DNA of 64,000 nucleotides from Bog-473 sp035552395 (GTDB lineage Bacteria > Actinomycetota > Acidimicrobiia > Acidimicrobiales > RAAP-2), in NCBI GenBank assembly GCA_035552395.1, contig DASZLL010000044.1, forward strand, positions 1-64,000, in the 5' to 3' direction. Every line of letters starts with the position of its first letter. Positions within the stretch are counted from its first letter, which is position 1. The notes under the pieces are model-generated. The model did no database searches. It saw nothing but the letters and a program-made list of their open reading frames with translations, and was not told the DNA's origin. Both the position numbers and the translations under genes were made by a program. Below are positions 35,198 through 43,427 of this stretch, in pieces.

Positions 35198-36468
35198 GCA
35201 CCACCCGAGCGCATCGTCGGCACACCGTGCGGATCGCGGCCATCACGACACTGCTCGTGATGCTGTCTTACCTGATCGCCGCAATTGTAGTGAACCTGAT
35301 CGTGACGAACCGCCTGGTCGCAAACGTAGACGCTCGCCTACTCGACAGAATCGAGGACACGCGTCAACAGGCATCGATAACGCCCACCATCGCACCGGGC
35401 AACGACCGGGACATCGATGATGCGCCATCCTTTCTCTGGTCCATCAGCCCTCGTGGTGCCGTCACGGTTCTGACTCCGGGCGCGCCCCCGCTGCCGACGC
35501 GCCCATGGAACAGCGAGCCGACCTCCGTTCAAGTTGGCCGTTCCACATTCCGATTCGATGCGCGGCACGTCGACGGCACGACCATTGTCGCGGGCCAGAG
35601 CGTGGCGAATACGTCGAACGTCCAGTCGACCTTGCTCCTCGCCGAAATCGTTTTTGGCGCGATTCTTGCCGTTGCGGTCTTCTGTGGGGCCCTGCTCGTC
35701 GGCTTGCGGGCAGCCGCGCCATCGGAGCTTGTTCGTCGCCGGCAGGCGGAGTTCACCGCGGACGCGTCCCACGAGCTGCGCACGCCGATTTCAGTCATCG
35801 AGGCCGAAGTGGAGCTCGCGCTCGATCATCCGCGCGACCCGAAGGTGTATCGGGAAGTCTTGTATCGAGTTGGCCGCGAGGGTGCGCGTCTTCGCCACAT
35901 CGTCGAAGATCTTCTCTGGCTGGCCCGGGCCGACGACGACCACGGTCACGACGGGCTCGACGAGTCCACGGACGTGGCTGAAGTGGCGGAAGCGTGCACG
36001 GAGCGATTCACTGCCGTCGCCGAGACACAAGGCGTCTCGCTTCACGCCGGGCACGTTGGCCCAGGGCCGTTCATCGTTCAGGCTTCGCGTGAGTTGGTCG
36101 ATCGACTCGCCGGGGTGCTGATTGACAATGCCTGCAAGTTCGCCGGTCAGGGGGGGCGCGTTGAGGTGAGCGTGCGAATCTCGGGAAGTCGGATCGTGCT
36201 TCGTGTTGACGATTCCGGACCGGGCATCCCCGAAGACCAACGGGACGCCGTCTTCGACCGTTTCCATCGCGCCACTGATTCCGTGCTGGGCACGGGACTT
36301 GGGTTGGCGATTGCGGACTCGGTGGTCCGATCGACCGAGGGCAGCTGGGACATTGGGGTGGCGGAGCTCGGGGGTGCACGCATGGAGGCCAACTGGCGCC
36401 GTGCCGGGCCGCGCCGCTCTCGAGTGGGGCCGACGGAGGTTGCCCCTCTGAGCGAATCATTAGCCTGA
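35194..36468 (+). CDS. Sensor histidine kinase
   Basis: A 424-residue kinase. TM1 is at about 14-37; an extracytoplasmic sensor of about 105 residues follows; TM2 is at about 147-170. No clear HAMP domain separates TM2 from the HisKA domain, which starts almost immediately ('RRRQAEFTADASHELRTPIS', phospho-acceptor His193). HATPase motifs: N box 'GVLIDNACKFA', G1 'VDDSGPGIP', F box 'VFDRFHRA', G2 'GTGLGLAIA'. Coupled to the preceding response regulator by a 4-bp overlap. The signal is unknown. Confidence 0.92.
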   Translation: MSTTRAHRRHTVRIAAITTLLVMLSYLIAAIVVNLIVTNRLVANVDARLLDRIEDTRQQASITPTIAPGNDRDIDDAPSFLWSISPRGAVTVLTPGAPPLPTRPWNSEPTSVQVGRSTFRFDARHVDGTTIVAGQSVANTSNVQSTLLLAEIVFGAILAVAVFCGALLVGLRAAAPSELVRRRQAEFTADASHELRTPISVIEAEVELALDHPRDPKVYREVLYRVGREGARLRHIVEDLLWLARADDDHGHDGLDESTDVAEVAEACTERFTAVAETQGVSLHAGHVGPGPFIVQASRELVDRLAGVLIDNACKFAGQGGRVEVSVRISGSRIVLRVDDSGPGIPEDQRDAVFDRFHRATDSVLGTGLGLAIADSVVRSTEGSWDIGVAELGGARMEANWRRAGPRRSRVGPTEVAPLSESLA

Positions 36469-36672
36469 TCGCTTGCCGGCGTCATCAGCCCGTCAGCCTC
36501 GGCCAACTACGCTGTGGGCATGGGAAAAAGCCCTGGGTTCAAGCGCGGTTTCGATGGCCCTGGCCAGCGCCTTGCCCACTCCGTCGGGGACGTCAGCGCC
36601 TTTTTGTCAACGTGACCTGCGGGGTCAAGGTGGAGCCCTCCCGCCTGTGAGCCACGTCTCGCCACGACCGGA

Positions 36673-37923
36673 ATGCCCGTGCTGAGCCCCACGCTCGAAA
36701 ACGATCTCGACACCGAGCGAGAAACGCCACCGCCGCCGCCCCGCAAGGGCCGTTGGTCGCGTTCGCCCGTCCACCGGCGTCGACGGCGCATCTTTGCCGG
36801 CGTCGCCGTGGTGCTCGCCGTGTGCCTCATCTGGCTGGCCGTGTCTCTCGGGGGGGCGCTGACCAACCCGGCGCTGGGCAGTTCGATGAGCGCCCGCCTG
36901 GCCGAGTGGGCCCGCGAGCACGGAGGTGCCTCGGTCGTCAATTGGGCGGAGAACGAGTGGTACTCGCACCACCAGCCGAAGATCGGCGGGGCACTCCCGA
37001 AGGGCACCATCCACAAGCCGAAGACGGTGACAACCGCCCCGGCGTCGGTTGCGGTGCCGCACCTGCCCGCACCCGCGCCGATCGTGCCGATCGTGAGTCC
37101 CGCCGTGAGCGGGGAGGGTCAGTGGTCACCGGCCGGACGACTCGTCGATGGGGTACCCGCGATCTACACGACCGTGCTTCGGCCCAGCGCGATCCATACG
37201 AGCTACGTCGTCGGCATCGCGTGGATGGACGCGACGCTGCTGAAGGCAACCCTCTACTCGGGGAGCCAGATTCCAGGGGGCGGTCCGTACAGCCACACCG
37301 CCCCCGTGTCCCCGAACGATGCCACCTCTCTGGTGGCCGCCTTCAACGCCGGATTCCTCATGCCCGCCGCCAACGGGGGCTATTACACGGACGGCAAGAC
37401 GATCGACCCGCTCCGCAACGGTGCGGCGTCCTTCGTGGTCTACAAGAACGGGTCCTCGACCGTCGGACAATGGGGGCGGGACGTCTCGATGACCTCGGAC
37501 GTCGTCTCGGTGCGTCAGAACCTCGACCTCCTGGTCGACAACGGCCAAGTGGTGCCCGCCGCCTACAACGCCAACGCGACCCAATGGGGAGCCACCCTCG
37601 GCGGCGCCGATTACGTGTGGCGCTCGGCTCTCGGAGTTACGGCCAACGGCGCACTCGTCTACGTCGGTGGCCCCGGGCTCAACATCGTCGACCTGGCGAA
37701 CATCCTCGTCAAGGCAGGGGCGGTCCGCGCTATGGAACTCGACATCAACACCGACTGGGTGAACTTCAGCAGCTACCAGCCCTCGACGCCCAAGGGGCCG
37801 GCAAGCGCAACCAACGGGACGGAGTTGCTCTCCGGCATGACCGGCACGCCGGGCCGCTACTTCGCTTCGTGGTGGGCCCGCGACTTCATCACCTTGTCGG
37901 CGCCAACCTCTGCAACCCGCTGA
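36673..37923 (+). CDS. Membrane-anchored phosphodiester glycosidase-like (NAGPA-type) protein
   Basis: A 416-residue protein: Pro-rich cytosolic start, one TM helix (about 40-61), a spacer, then a domain (about 185-410) with 'DATSLVAAFNAGFLMPAANGGYYTDGKTI', 'VSVRQNLDLLVDNGQVVP', 'WRSALGVTANGALVYVGGPGLNIVDLANILVKAGAVRAMELDINTDWVNF'. This matches the NAGPA (phosphodiester glycosidase) fold found in bacterial exopolysaccharide or wall-glycan metabolism. The enzyme would act outside the membrane. It is followed after 4 bp by a DprE2-like gene, which supports an envelope-polysaccharide role. Ribosome site is weak. Confidence 0.82.
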   Translation: MPVLSPTLENDLDTERETPPPPPRKGRWSRSPVHRRRRRIFAGVAVVLAVCLIWLAVSLGGALTNPALGSSMSARLAEWAREHGGASVVNWAENEWYSHHQPKIGGALPKGTIHKPKTVTTAPASVAVPHLPAPAPIVPIVSPAVSGEGQWSPAGRLVDGVPAIYTTVLRPSAIHTSYVVGIAWMDATLLKATLYSGSQIPGGGPYSHTAPVSPNDATSLVAAFNAGFLMPAANGGYYTDGKTIDPLRNGAASFVVYKNGSSTVGQWGRDVSMTSDVVSVRQNLDLLVDNGQVVPAAYNANATQWGATLGGADYVWRSALGVTANGALVYVGGPGLNIVDLANILVKAGAVRAMELDINTDWVNFSSYQPSTPKGPASATNGTELLSGMTGTPGRYFASWWARDFITLSAPTSATR

Positions 37924-37927
37924 TCCG

Positions 37928-38689
37928 ATGTACGACGCGTTCGGGCACCCCCAGTCGGTCGTCGTCCTCGGTGGTACCTCCGATATCGCGCGGGAAGTCG
38001 TCAAGCTCATGGCGGCACAGCGCTGCAGGACCATCGTGCTCGCCGGCCGCGATATGCAGGCGCTAGAGCGAACCGCGGGTGAGCTCGCCCGTACTGTGAC
38101 CAACGTGGCCACGGTGGCCTTTGGCGCCACGGCGACCGACGGGGTCGAAAAGATCGTCAATGTTTGCTTTGAGGCGGCGGGCGAGCCAGTGGACCTCGTC
38201 ATCATGGCGGTCGGGGAACTGGGGAACCAGGAGGAAGACGAATCCGATCCGGATCGGGTCGCGCAGATGCTGACGGTGAACGTCACCTGGCCCGCTGCCG
38301 CGCTGACCGCCATCACCCGGCGTCTGCAGCAGCAGGGTCACGGCCGGATCGTCGTGCTTTCGTCGGTGGCGGGCTACCGTGTGCGGCGCTCCAACTTCAT
38401 CTACGGCGCGGCCAAGGCAGGCCTCGATGGCTTCGCACTCGGCCTCAGCGAGGCCGTGCGCGGCACCGGGATCTCGGTGCACGTGGTCCGGCCGGGATTC
38501 GTCCACACCAAGATGACGGCCGGACGGCCGGCGGCTCCGTTGGCCGTCGGTCCCGAACGCGTGGCGAGCGATGTCATCCGTGGTCTTGCACGCGGAGAAA
38601 CCGTGATTTGGTCGCCGGGCGCACTGAAGTACGTCTTCTCCATCCTGCGGCTTCTCCCCCAGGCGCTCTGGCGTCGAATGCCCGGCTGA
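37928..38689 (+). CDS. dprE2: DprE2-like short-chain reductase (decaprenyl-phosphoryl-ketopentose reductase type)
   Basis: A 253-residue SDR. The start 'MYDAFGHPQSVVVLGGTSDIAREV' and the end 'LKYVFSILRLLPQALWRRMPG' closely follow mycobacterial DprE2 (start 'DAVGNPQTVLLLGGTSEI', end '[20 protein letters not shown]', as I remember it). Catalytic Ser145/146, Tyr159 and Lys163 ('FIYGAAKAGLDGF') are present. DprE2 makes the second step of decaprenylphosphoryl-arabinose formation after DprE1. DprE1 is not in the window. The gene lies 4 bp behind the NAGPA-like gene. The gene symbol is by resemblance; a related polyprenyl-sugar reductase remains possible. Confidence 0.8.
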   Translation: MYDAFGHPQSVVVLGGTSDIAREVVKLMAAQRCRTIVLAGRDMQALERTAGELARTVTNVATVAFGATATDGVEKIVNVCFEAAGEPVDLVIMAVGELGNQEEDESDPDRVAQMLTVNVTWPAAALTAITRRLQQQGHGRIVVLSSVAGYRVRRSNFIYGAAKAGLDGFALGLSEAVRGTGISVHVVRPGFVHTKMTAGRPAAPLAVGPERVASDVIRGLARGETVIWSPGALKYVFSILRLLPQALWRRMPG

Positions 38690-38695
38690 GGGTTG

Positions 38696-38968
38696 ATGCT
38701 CTTTCTCGAATACGACGTCCTTCCCGACGGCGAGATCGAACTTGTCGCCCTCGTGAACGCCGTGGACGAGGACGGGCTCGACCCCGACGGATCCTCCTGG
38801 ATGCAGTGGCGCGTCGCGGAGTTCGACGACGAGGGGCTCGGCTGCGTGGGTGTCGAGCCGGCCGACCTGGCGCGGATGGAACAGACGGAGGACCCCGAGG
38901 TGCTCCGTGGCATCGTGGAGCGCATCATCCTGGACGACCGGTCCGCCAAGGAAGATGGCTCTTCGTGA
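38696..38968 (+). CDS. Small acidic hypothetical protein
   Basis: A 90-residue protein rich in Asp and Glu ('NAVDEDGLDPDGSSWMQWRVAEFDDEGLGCVGVEPADLARMEQTEDPEVL'). It begins 6 bp after the DprE2 stop, with CTGAGGG as a weak ribosome site, and its stop overlaps the next start (GTGA). The gene arrangement and sequence complexity favour a real gene. No domain is recognised. It could serve the polysaccharide operon or simply share the transcript. Confidence 0.6.
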   Translation: MLFLEYDVLPDGEIELVALVNAVDEDGLDPDGSSWMQWRVAEFDDEGLGCVGVEPADLARMEQTEDPEVLRGIVERIILDDRSAKEDGSS

Positions 38969-39171
38969 GCACCACCCGGTCACAGCTCTATCGGCTGGCG
39001 CGTGATCTCGGGAATGTCGAAGCGGTGCAGCACGGGTACCGGCGGGGTGGCCTCTCCGGCGCCGCCGGTGGAGCGGCCCAGCGCGAGGCCCGACGCGTGA
39101 TCTATCGCCAGGGGAATCGCCAGATCAACCGGTTCGTCCGAGCCCTCGGCCTGTCACCGAGGCGTCGCTAG
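38965..39171 (+). CDS. Small basic hypothetical protein
   Basis: A 68-residue, strongly basic protein ('RSQLYRLARDLGNVEAVQHGYRRGG...RRVIYRQGNRQINRFVRALGLSPRRR'). The GTG overlaps the preceding stop by 4 bp. Small basic proteins with an R-x-x-LY-x-x-AR-x-LG start occur widely in actinobacteria without known function; I recognise the pattern but not a name. Its last 47 bp overlap the end of the Ddn-like gene on the other strand. Confidence 0.55.
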   Translation: MSTTRSQLYRLARDLGNVEAVQHGYRRGGLSGAAGGAAQREARRVIYRQGNRQINRFVRALGLSPRRR

Positions 39172-39604
39172 GACCGTTGGGTCCCGCGGGCACGCCCTCG
39201 AGGACGACCAAGGGGATGCTCGGGCCCGCCTGGCGCTCGATGTTGCGAAGCTCCGGGGCACCGAGCTTCATGAGGTCGAACAGACGATCCCGCTCCTCCC
39301 CCTGCATCAGGATCGCCCATCCGTCGTACGCTTTGTCTCTCAGCTCGACGGTCACCGCAGGGTTCGCCACGAGATTGTGAAACCAGGCTGGGTGTCGTGG
39401 GGCTCCCCCATTTGACGCCACCACGAAGACTTGGCAGGCATCGACGTTGAAACCAAGAGGAACGGTCACACCCCGACCACTCCGAGCTCCGGTGGTGGTG
39501 AGCAGCAACACCGGAAACCCAAGTCCGGCCACCTCTCGGCCGTGAGCTCGAAACTCGTCGATGACGCTCGCGTTGCCCTGCAAGGCGTCGTCGCCCGTTG
39601 ACAT
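39125..39604 (-). CDS. Deazaflavin (F420)-dependent nitroreductase family protein (DUF385/Ddn-like)
   Basis: A 159-residue split-barrel protein. The family blocks 'LGFPVLLLTTTGARSGRGVTVPLGFNVD', 'VFVVASNGGAPRHPAWFHNLVANPAVTVELRD' and 'RDRLFDLM' are intact. Ddn-like proteins bind F420H2 and reduce quinones or nitro compounds. It is shorter after the core than usual and ends with a Gly/Pro-rich tail that overlaps the 68-residue gene on the plus strand. It lies 28 bp downstream of the MFS exporter gene on the same strand, so the two may be cotranscribed. Confidence 0.85.
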   Translation of the reverse strand: MSTGDDALQGNASVIDEFRAHGREVAGLGFPVLLLTTTGARSGRGVTVPLGFNVDACQVFVVASNGGAPRHPAWFHNLVANPAVTVELRDKAYDGWAILMQGEERDRLFDLMKLGAPELRNIERQAGPSIPLVVLEGVPAGPNGPSDASVTGRGLGRTG

Positions 39605-39632
39605 CTCGGATACCGCTCGGGTTTCTTTCGAC

Positions 39633-41186
39633 CTAGTCGTCGGCGGAAGAGGAGACCTTCGCTGGCGCCACTGCCTGGGTTTTGGCCACCGCCTTCGTTA
39701 TATCCGCCCGACGGATCAGCAGGAACGTGACGGGAACGCCGGCGAGGCCGATCAGCCCGCACACCCACAGCGCCCACTCGTAGCCCCCGGTAAGGGCGGC
39801 CGCGGTGCTCGAGCCGTGGTGGAGCAACGCGTGAAAACGGGACGTGACGATCGAAGAGGCAATGGCCACTCCGATGGCGCCGCCCAACTGCTGGGACGTG
39901 TTGAGCAGCCCAGAGGCGACGCCCGCGTCGCGGTCGGTTACGCCGGCGAGAGCTCCGATGGACACCGGAATGAAGGTAAAGGCCGTCCCCATGCCTGACA
40001 CGAAGAACGGGCCCGCCAGGTCGTGCCAAAAGGTGCCGTGCACCGGAATCTGCGTCGCCCAGAGGACGCCAGATCCGATCAGCACCATGCCGAAGGCCAT
40101 CACGATCTTGGCCGACGACTTGGTGACCAACATTTGCGACACTCCCGCGAAGGCGACTGAGGTCAGGGAGGCAGTCAACCAAGTGACGCCGGTCTTCAGG
40201 GCCGAGAAACCAAGGACATCTTGCATGTAGAGGGTCCCAACGAAGACGAAGGTGTAGAAGCTCGCCGTGAGCAAGAACCCCACGGCGTTCGAGCCGGCGA
40301 CGGTGGTCAGCCGGAACAGACGCAGGGGCAGCAGCGGGGACGCGACCCGGGTCTCGATGACGAGGAACATCGTGAGGAGCGCCCCCGCCACCACGAGCAT
40401 CAGGACGGTCTGCGGAACCGCCCAGCCGGCCTGCGGTGCCTGGGAGATGGCGTAGACAAAGAGCACCAATGCCGCGGTGACGGACAGGGCCCCGAAGGGG
40501 TCGTACCGACGGCGTTCCCCCTGAAGGCGGCTTTCCGGCACCACCTTGGGCGCCAGGAGGAGTGCGAACCCGCCGATCGGCACGTTCAAGAAGAAGATGT
40601 ACCGCCAGCCGACATAGGTGGTGAGCACCCCTCCTGCTAGGAGGCCGACGGTTGCGCCCATGGCACCCGTGGCGCCCCAGATGCCCAGCGCCTTGTTGCG
40701 CTCCGCACCCTCTGGGAACATGTTCATGACGATGGAGAGCGCCGCCGGCAGCACCACAGCGGCGCCGAAGCCTTGAAGGCCACGCATCACGATGAGGAAG
40801 GTGTCCGTCGTGGCGAGACCGCAGGCGAGCGACGCGGCACTGAAGATGGCCAGGCCGACCATGAGCAACCGTCGCCGGCCGAGGAGGTCTGCGGCTCGGC
40901 CCCCGAGGAGCAGGAAGCCTCCGAATGTCAGACCGTAGGCCGTGACGACCCACTGGAGATCCGACTGGAGGAAATGCAATTTTGAACCGATCGTGGGCAA
41001 CGCCACGTTGACGATCGTGAGATCGACGATGGTCATGAAGTAGGCCACGACCAGCAATGCGAAGGCTCGCCACCGCCGGAACGGGATGACCGGCCCCGGA
41101 CCAGACTTGCTCTCGGCCCACCCGGCAAAAGGCGGAGCGGGGCGGTGCGACCCGAGCGGCAGGACATCGGAGTTGAGCGAACTCAT
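39633..41186 (-). CDS. MFS exporter, DHA2 (14-TM) family
   Basis: About 517 residues with 14 hydrophobic helices. DHA2 markers: 'IVDLTIVNVALPTI' in TM1, 'QWVVTAYGLTFGGFLLLGGRAADLLGRRRLL' (motif A), 'RGLQGFGAAVVLPAALSIV', and 'GLLAGGVLTTYVGWRYIFFLNVPIG' (motif C). Such proteins export drugs or dyes by proton antiport. The second of two adjacent ATGs is chosen because AAGGAGG stands 6-7 bp before it. It is divergent from a cupin gene with a shared region containing a small palindrome, a setup expected for an inducible efflux gene. Confidence 0.93.
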   Translation of the reverse strand: MSSLNSDVLPLGSHRPAPPFAGWAESKSGPGPVIPFRRWRAFALLVVAYFMTIVDLTIVNVALPTIGSKLHFLQSDLQWVVTAYGLTFGGFLLLGGRAADLLGRRRLLMVGLAIFSAASLACGLATTDTFLIVMRGLQGFGAAVVLPAALSIVMNMFPEGAERNKALGIWGATGAMGATVGLLAGGVLTTYVGWRYIFFLNVPIGGFALLLAPKVVPESRLQGERRRYDPFGALSVTAALVLFVYAISQAPQAGWAVPQTVLMLVVAGALLTMFLVIETRVASPLLPLRLFRLTTVAGSNAVGFLLTASFYTFVFVGTLYMQDVLGFSALKTGVTWLTASLTSVAFAGVSQMLVTKSSAKIVMAFGMVLIGSGVLWATQIPVHGTFWHDLAGPFFVSGMGTAFTFIPVSIGALAGVTDRDAGVASGLLNTSQQLGGAIGVAIASSIVTSRFHALLHHGSSTAAALTGGYEWALWVCGLIGLAGVPVTFLLIRRADITKAVAKTQAVAPAKVSSSADD

Positions 41187-41223
41187 CATTTGCCTCCTTG
41201 CGACCACATTGAGGTTCATGACG

Positions 41224-41236
41224 GTTCAAACTGAAC
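41224..41236. promoter_or_regulatory. Palindrome in the MFS/cupin divergent region, possible operator
   Basis: GTTCA-AAC-TGAAC (5-bp arms, 3-bp spacer) lies 35 bp before the MFS start and 47 bp before the cupin start. A second imperfect hairpin, CGCCT...AGGCG, is at 41238-41255. Position between two divergent genes suggests one regulator for both. No regulator gene is adjacent, so the binder would act from elsewhere. Confidence 0.4.
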
Positions 41237-41283
41237 TCGCCTCCAAAAATAGGCGGTCATCAGTGCCACGAGAGGAGAAGCAG

Positions 41284-41667
41284 ATGGAGATACAGACCAA
41301 CCAGCCGTCAGTGAGGGGTCCGGCTGACTTCTTCACCGGCGACGTCTGGATCGACGCCGTCGCCCGGGGCCCTGTGCCTGCGCGTCTCAATGTCAACGCC
41401 GTGCATTTCGCTCCGGGCGCACGTACGGCCTGGCACTCCCACGACGGCGGTCAGACCCTCTACGTCACCGAGGGTAAGGGGCAGGTCCAGTCTCGGGGGG
41501 ATCGCCTGATGGAGATTCGACCAGGTGACGTGGTCTCCACTCCCGACGGCGAGGAGCACTGGCACGGTGCGGCTCGCGACCATTTCATGACCCACCTCTC
41601 AATCACCCAGGGCGACGCGCACTGGGGGGATCAGGTGACCGACGCCGAATACGGGGGCGAATCGTGA
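41284..41667 (+). CDS. Cupin-domain protein
   Basis: A 127-residue single-domain cupin. Motif 1 is 'FAPGARTAWHSHDGGQTLYVTEGKG' (H-x-H and Gln/Glu metal positions), motif 2 'IRPGDVVSTPDGEEHWHGA'. This is the YhhW/carboxymuconolactone-cupin pattern of small Mn/Fe proteins such as those of the 'Cupin_2' group. The ATG is chosen for AGAGGAG 6 bp upstream; an upstream ATG at 41219 would add an unconserved leader running over the palindrome. Divergent from the DHA2 exporter. Function may be detoxification of the exported compound; this is inference. Confidence 0.87.
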   Translation: MEIQTNQPSVRGPADFFTGDVWIDAVARGPVPARLNVNAVHFAPGARTAWHSHDGGQTLYVTEGKGQVQSRGDRLMEIRPGDVVSTPDGEEHWHGAARDHFMTHLSITQGDAHWGDQVTDAEYGGES

Positions 41668-41960
41668 ACCGAGCGACCGTCTGAAATCGGCTCCGGTACC
41701 GCAGCGAAGGAACCAACCGAACCCGTCGGTCGGGCAGGTGATCCCGAGCGAGGGTGACGCGCGGACGCGTGATTTCGAAGAAGGCTTGGTGTTCGAAAGA
41801 ACCGGGATGGCGTCCCAGAGCGCAAGAGCTGAGGGTCCGGTAGGAGCAGGGGCCATGACCTGTCCCTTGAATCTGTGAGGGGCTTCGGAACGCACCACGA
41901 TGGCCGGCGTCTGCGTCTTCGGGCTGCCGAAGCGCCAAGCTCTGCGCTGGAGCCCTTCTC

Positions 41961-43199
41961 CTACGCGACCCGGGGGTTCTCGAGCACGAGCGCCACCCCC
42001 TGGCCGGAACCGACGCAAACGCCCAGGACGCCGTAGCGGAGGTCACGCAGATGGAGCTCCGTGGCCAGAGTGAGGACGTAACGAGTCCCTGACGAACCGA
42101 ACGGATGACCGATCGCCACGGCCCCGCCGTTGGGGTTGAGCCGATCATCCGGAACCTCAAAGCCGTCGAGCTGTACCGTCAGCTCTCTCAGCTCGCCGAG
42201 CGCCTGGGCGGCGAACGCCTCGTGGATCTCCCAGACATCGATGTCAGCCGGCGCGAGTCCGGCACGCTTGAGTGCAGCTGCGATGGCAAAGGCGGGAGCG
42301 ATCCCCATGTACTGCGGGTCGAGGGCATAGGTCGACGATGCGACCACTCGAGCTAAAGGCTCGATGCCCAACGCCTGGGCCGACTCCATGCTCGCCAGGA
42401 CCACCGCGCTGGCACCATCACTCAGCGGCGAGGAATTCCCCGCCGTCATCTGTGTCGTGTTGGGTTGCGGGGGAAGGGCAGCAAGCTGTTCGAGGGTCGT
42501 GTCACCTCGGATGACCTCGTCGTGCTCAAAGGTCCGTGCGGGTTCCTTGCGAGTACCCGCGATCTCGACCGGGTGGATCTCGGCCGCGAACCGACCGGAG
42601 TCCCGGGCCGCAGCTGCATGCTGGTGAGAACGGAAAGCGAAGGCGTCGATCTCCTCGCGAGTGAGTTTGTAGCGATCCGCCACGTTCTGCGCCGTCTTGA
42701 TCATGTCGACGTACGCATTGCGAGCCAGCAGCACCGGGTTCGGAGGGCCGCCCGCTCCTGCCCACATGGTGTCCAGCAAGAGGATGGGGCCCCGGGGACT
42801 GAAGGGCGCGTCCCCTTTCATCTGGGCCCACCCTGAACGGGACATCGACTCGACCCCACCCGCCAAGCCAACGCCGAGCTCGCCGCACCGGATGGCATGA
42901 GCGATCGAAATTGCGCCAGTCAGCGAAGACGCGCAGAACCGATTGATGGTCACGGCGGGCACGGAGTCGGGGAACCCCGCGGCAAGCGCGCCCCAGCGCG
43001 CGATGTCTCCCATCCCTTCATGCGCCACGTTCACACAGCCCGCTGAGATGTCCTCGATCTTCTCGAGCGGGACACCCAGCTTCTGGCAGGTTGCCACCAA
43101 CGTCTGCCCGAGCAAATCGTCGGTACGTAGATGTGACAATGATCCGCCGTAACGACCGACGGGCGTTCGCACTCCACCAAGGACGAATGCTTCCGTCAT
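41961..43199 (-). CDS. Acetyl-CoA acetyltransferase (thiolase)
   Basis: A 412-residue classical thiolase. Nucleophile Cys89 in 'NRFCASSLTGAISIA', His in 'EIHEAFAAQALGEL', a 'GGAVAIGHPFGSSGTRYVLTLATEL' block and 'GVCVGSGQGVALVLENP', where the second cysteine is retained. It fits FadA/PaaJ-like degradative thiolases. AAGGAGGAGAGC precedes the ATG; the frame runs further upstream but that part is not thiolase-like. It stands alone between a cupin and a catalase. The 293-bp gap downstream (41668-41960) shows no convincing gene. Confidence 0.94.
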   Translation of the reverse strand: MTEAFVLGGVRTPVGRYGGSLSHLRTDDLLGQTLVATCQKLGVPLEKIEDISAGCVNVAHEGMGDIARWGALAAGFPDSVPAVTINRFCASSLTGAISIAHAIRCGELGVGLAGGVESMSRSGWAQMKGDAPFSPRGPILLLDTMWAGAGGPPNPVLLARNAYVDMIKTAQNVADRYKLTREEIDAFAFRSHQHAAAARDSGRFAAEIHPVEIAGTRKEPARTFEHDEVIRGDTTLEQLAALPPQPNTTQMTAGNSSPLSDGASAVVLASMESAQALGIEPLARVVASSTYALDPQYMGIAPAFAIAAALKRAGLAPADIDVWEIHEAFAAQALGELRELTVQLDGFEVPDDRLNPNGGAVAIGHPFGSSGTRYVLTLATELHLRDLRYGVLGVCVGSGQGVALVLENPRVA

Positions 43200-43427
43200 G
43201 CTCTCCTCCTTGTTGTCATGGACGCAGCACATCTCGCGGTCAAGTCCGCGGCGACAATTTGCACGATATGGGCATGTGCGGCACGGCCGTACCCCGGTGA
43301 GAACCGGGTCGTCGTCGATCCCCCTCCCGTCATGGACCAGGCAAAATGGGCCGGCTGAGGTGATCGTTGACATTTTCGGGGTACGAGCAGACAGTCAGAA
43401 CGGAAGCCCACCGCGAAGGGATGCGCC

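Noticed and set aside
36520..36615. 31-codon frame 'MGKSPGFKRGFDGPGQRLAHSVGDVSAFLST' between the kinase and the NAGPA-like gene
   Set aside because: No ribosome site and no conserved pattern known to me; chance frames of this size are common.
41599..42018. Minus-strand frame of 139 codons in the gap downstream of the thiolase
   Set aside because: The product is low in family features and overlaps both the cupin and the thiolase ends; composition looks like non-coding high-GC DNA. The gap is left without a gene.
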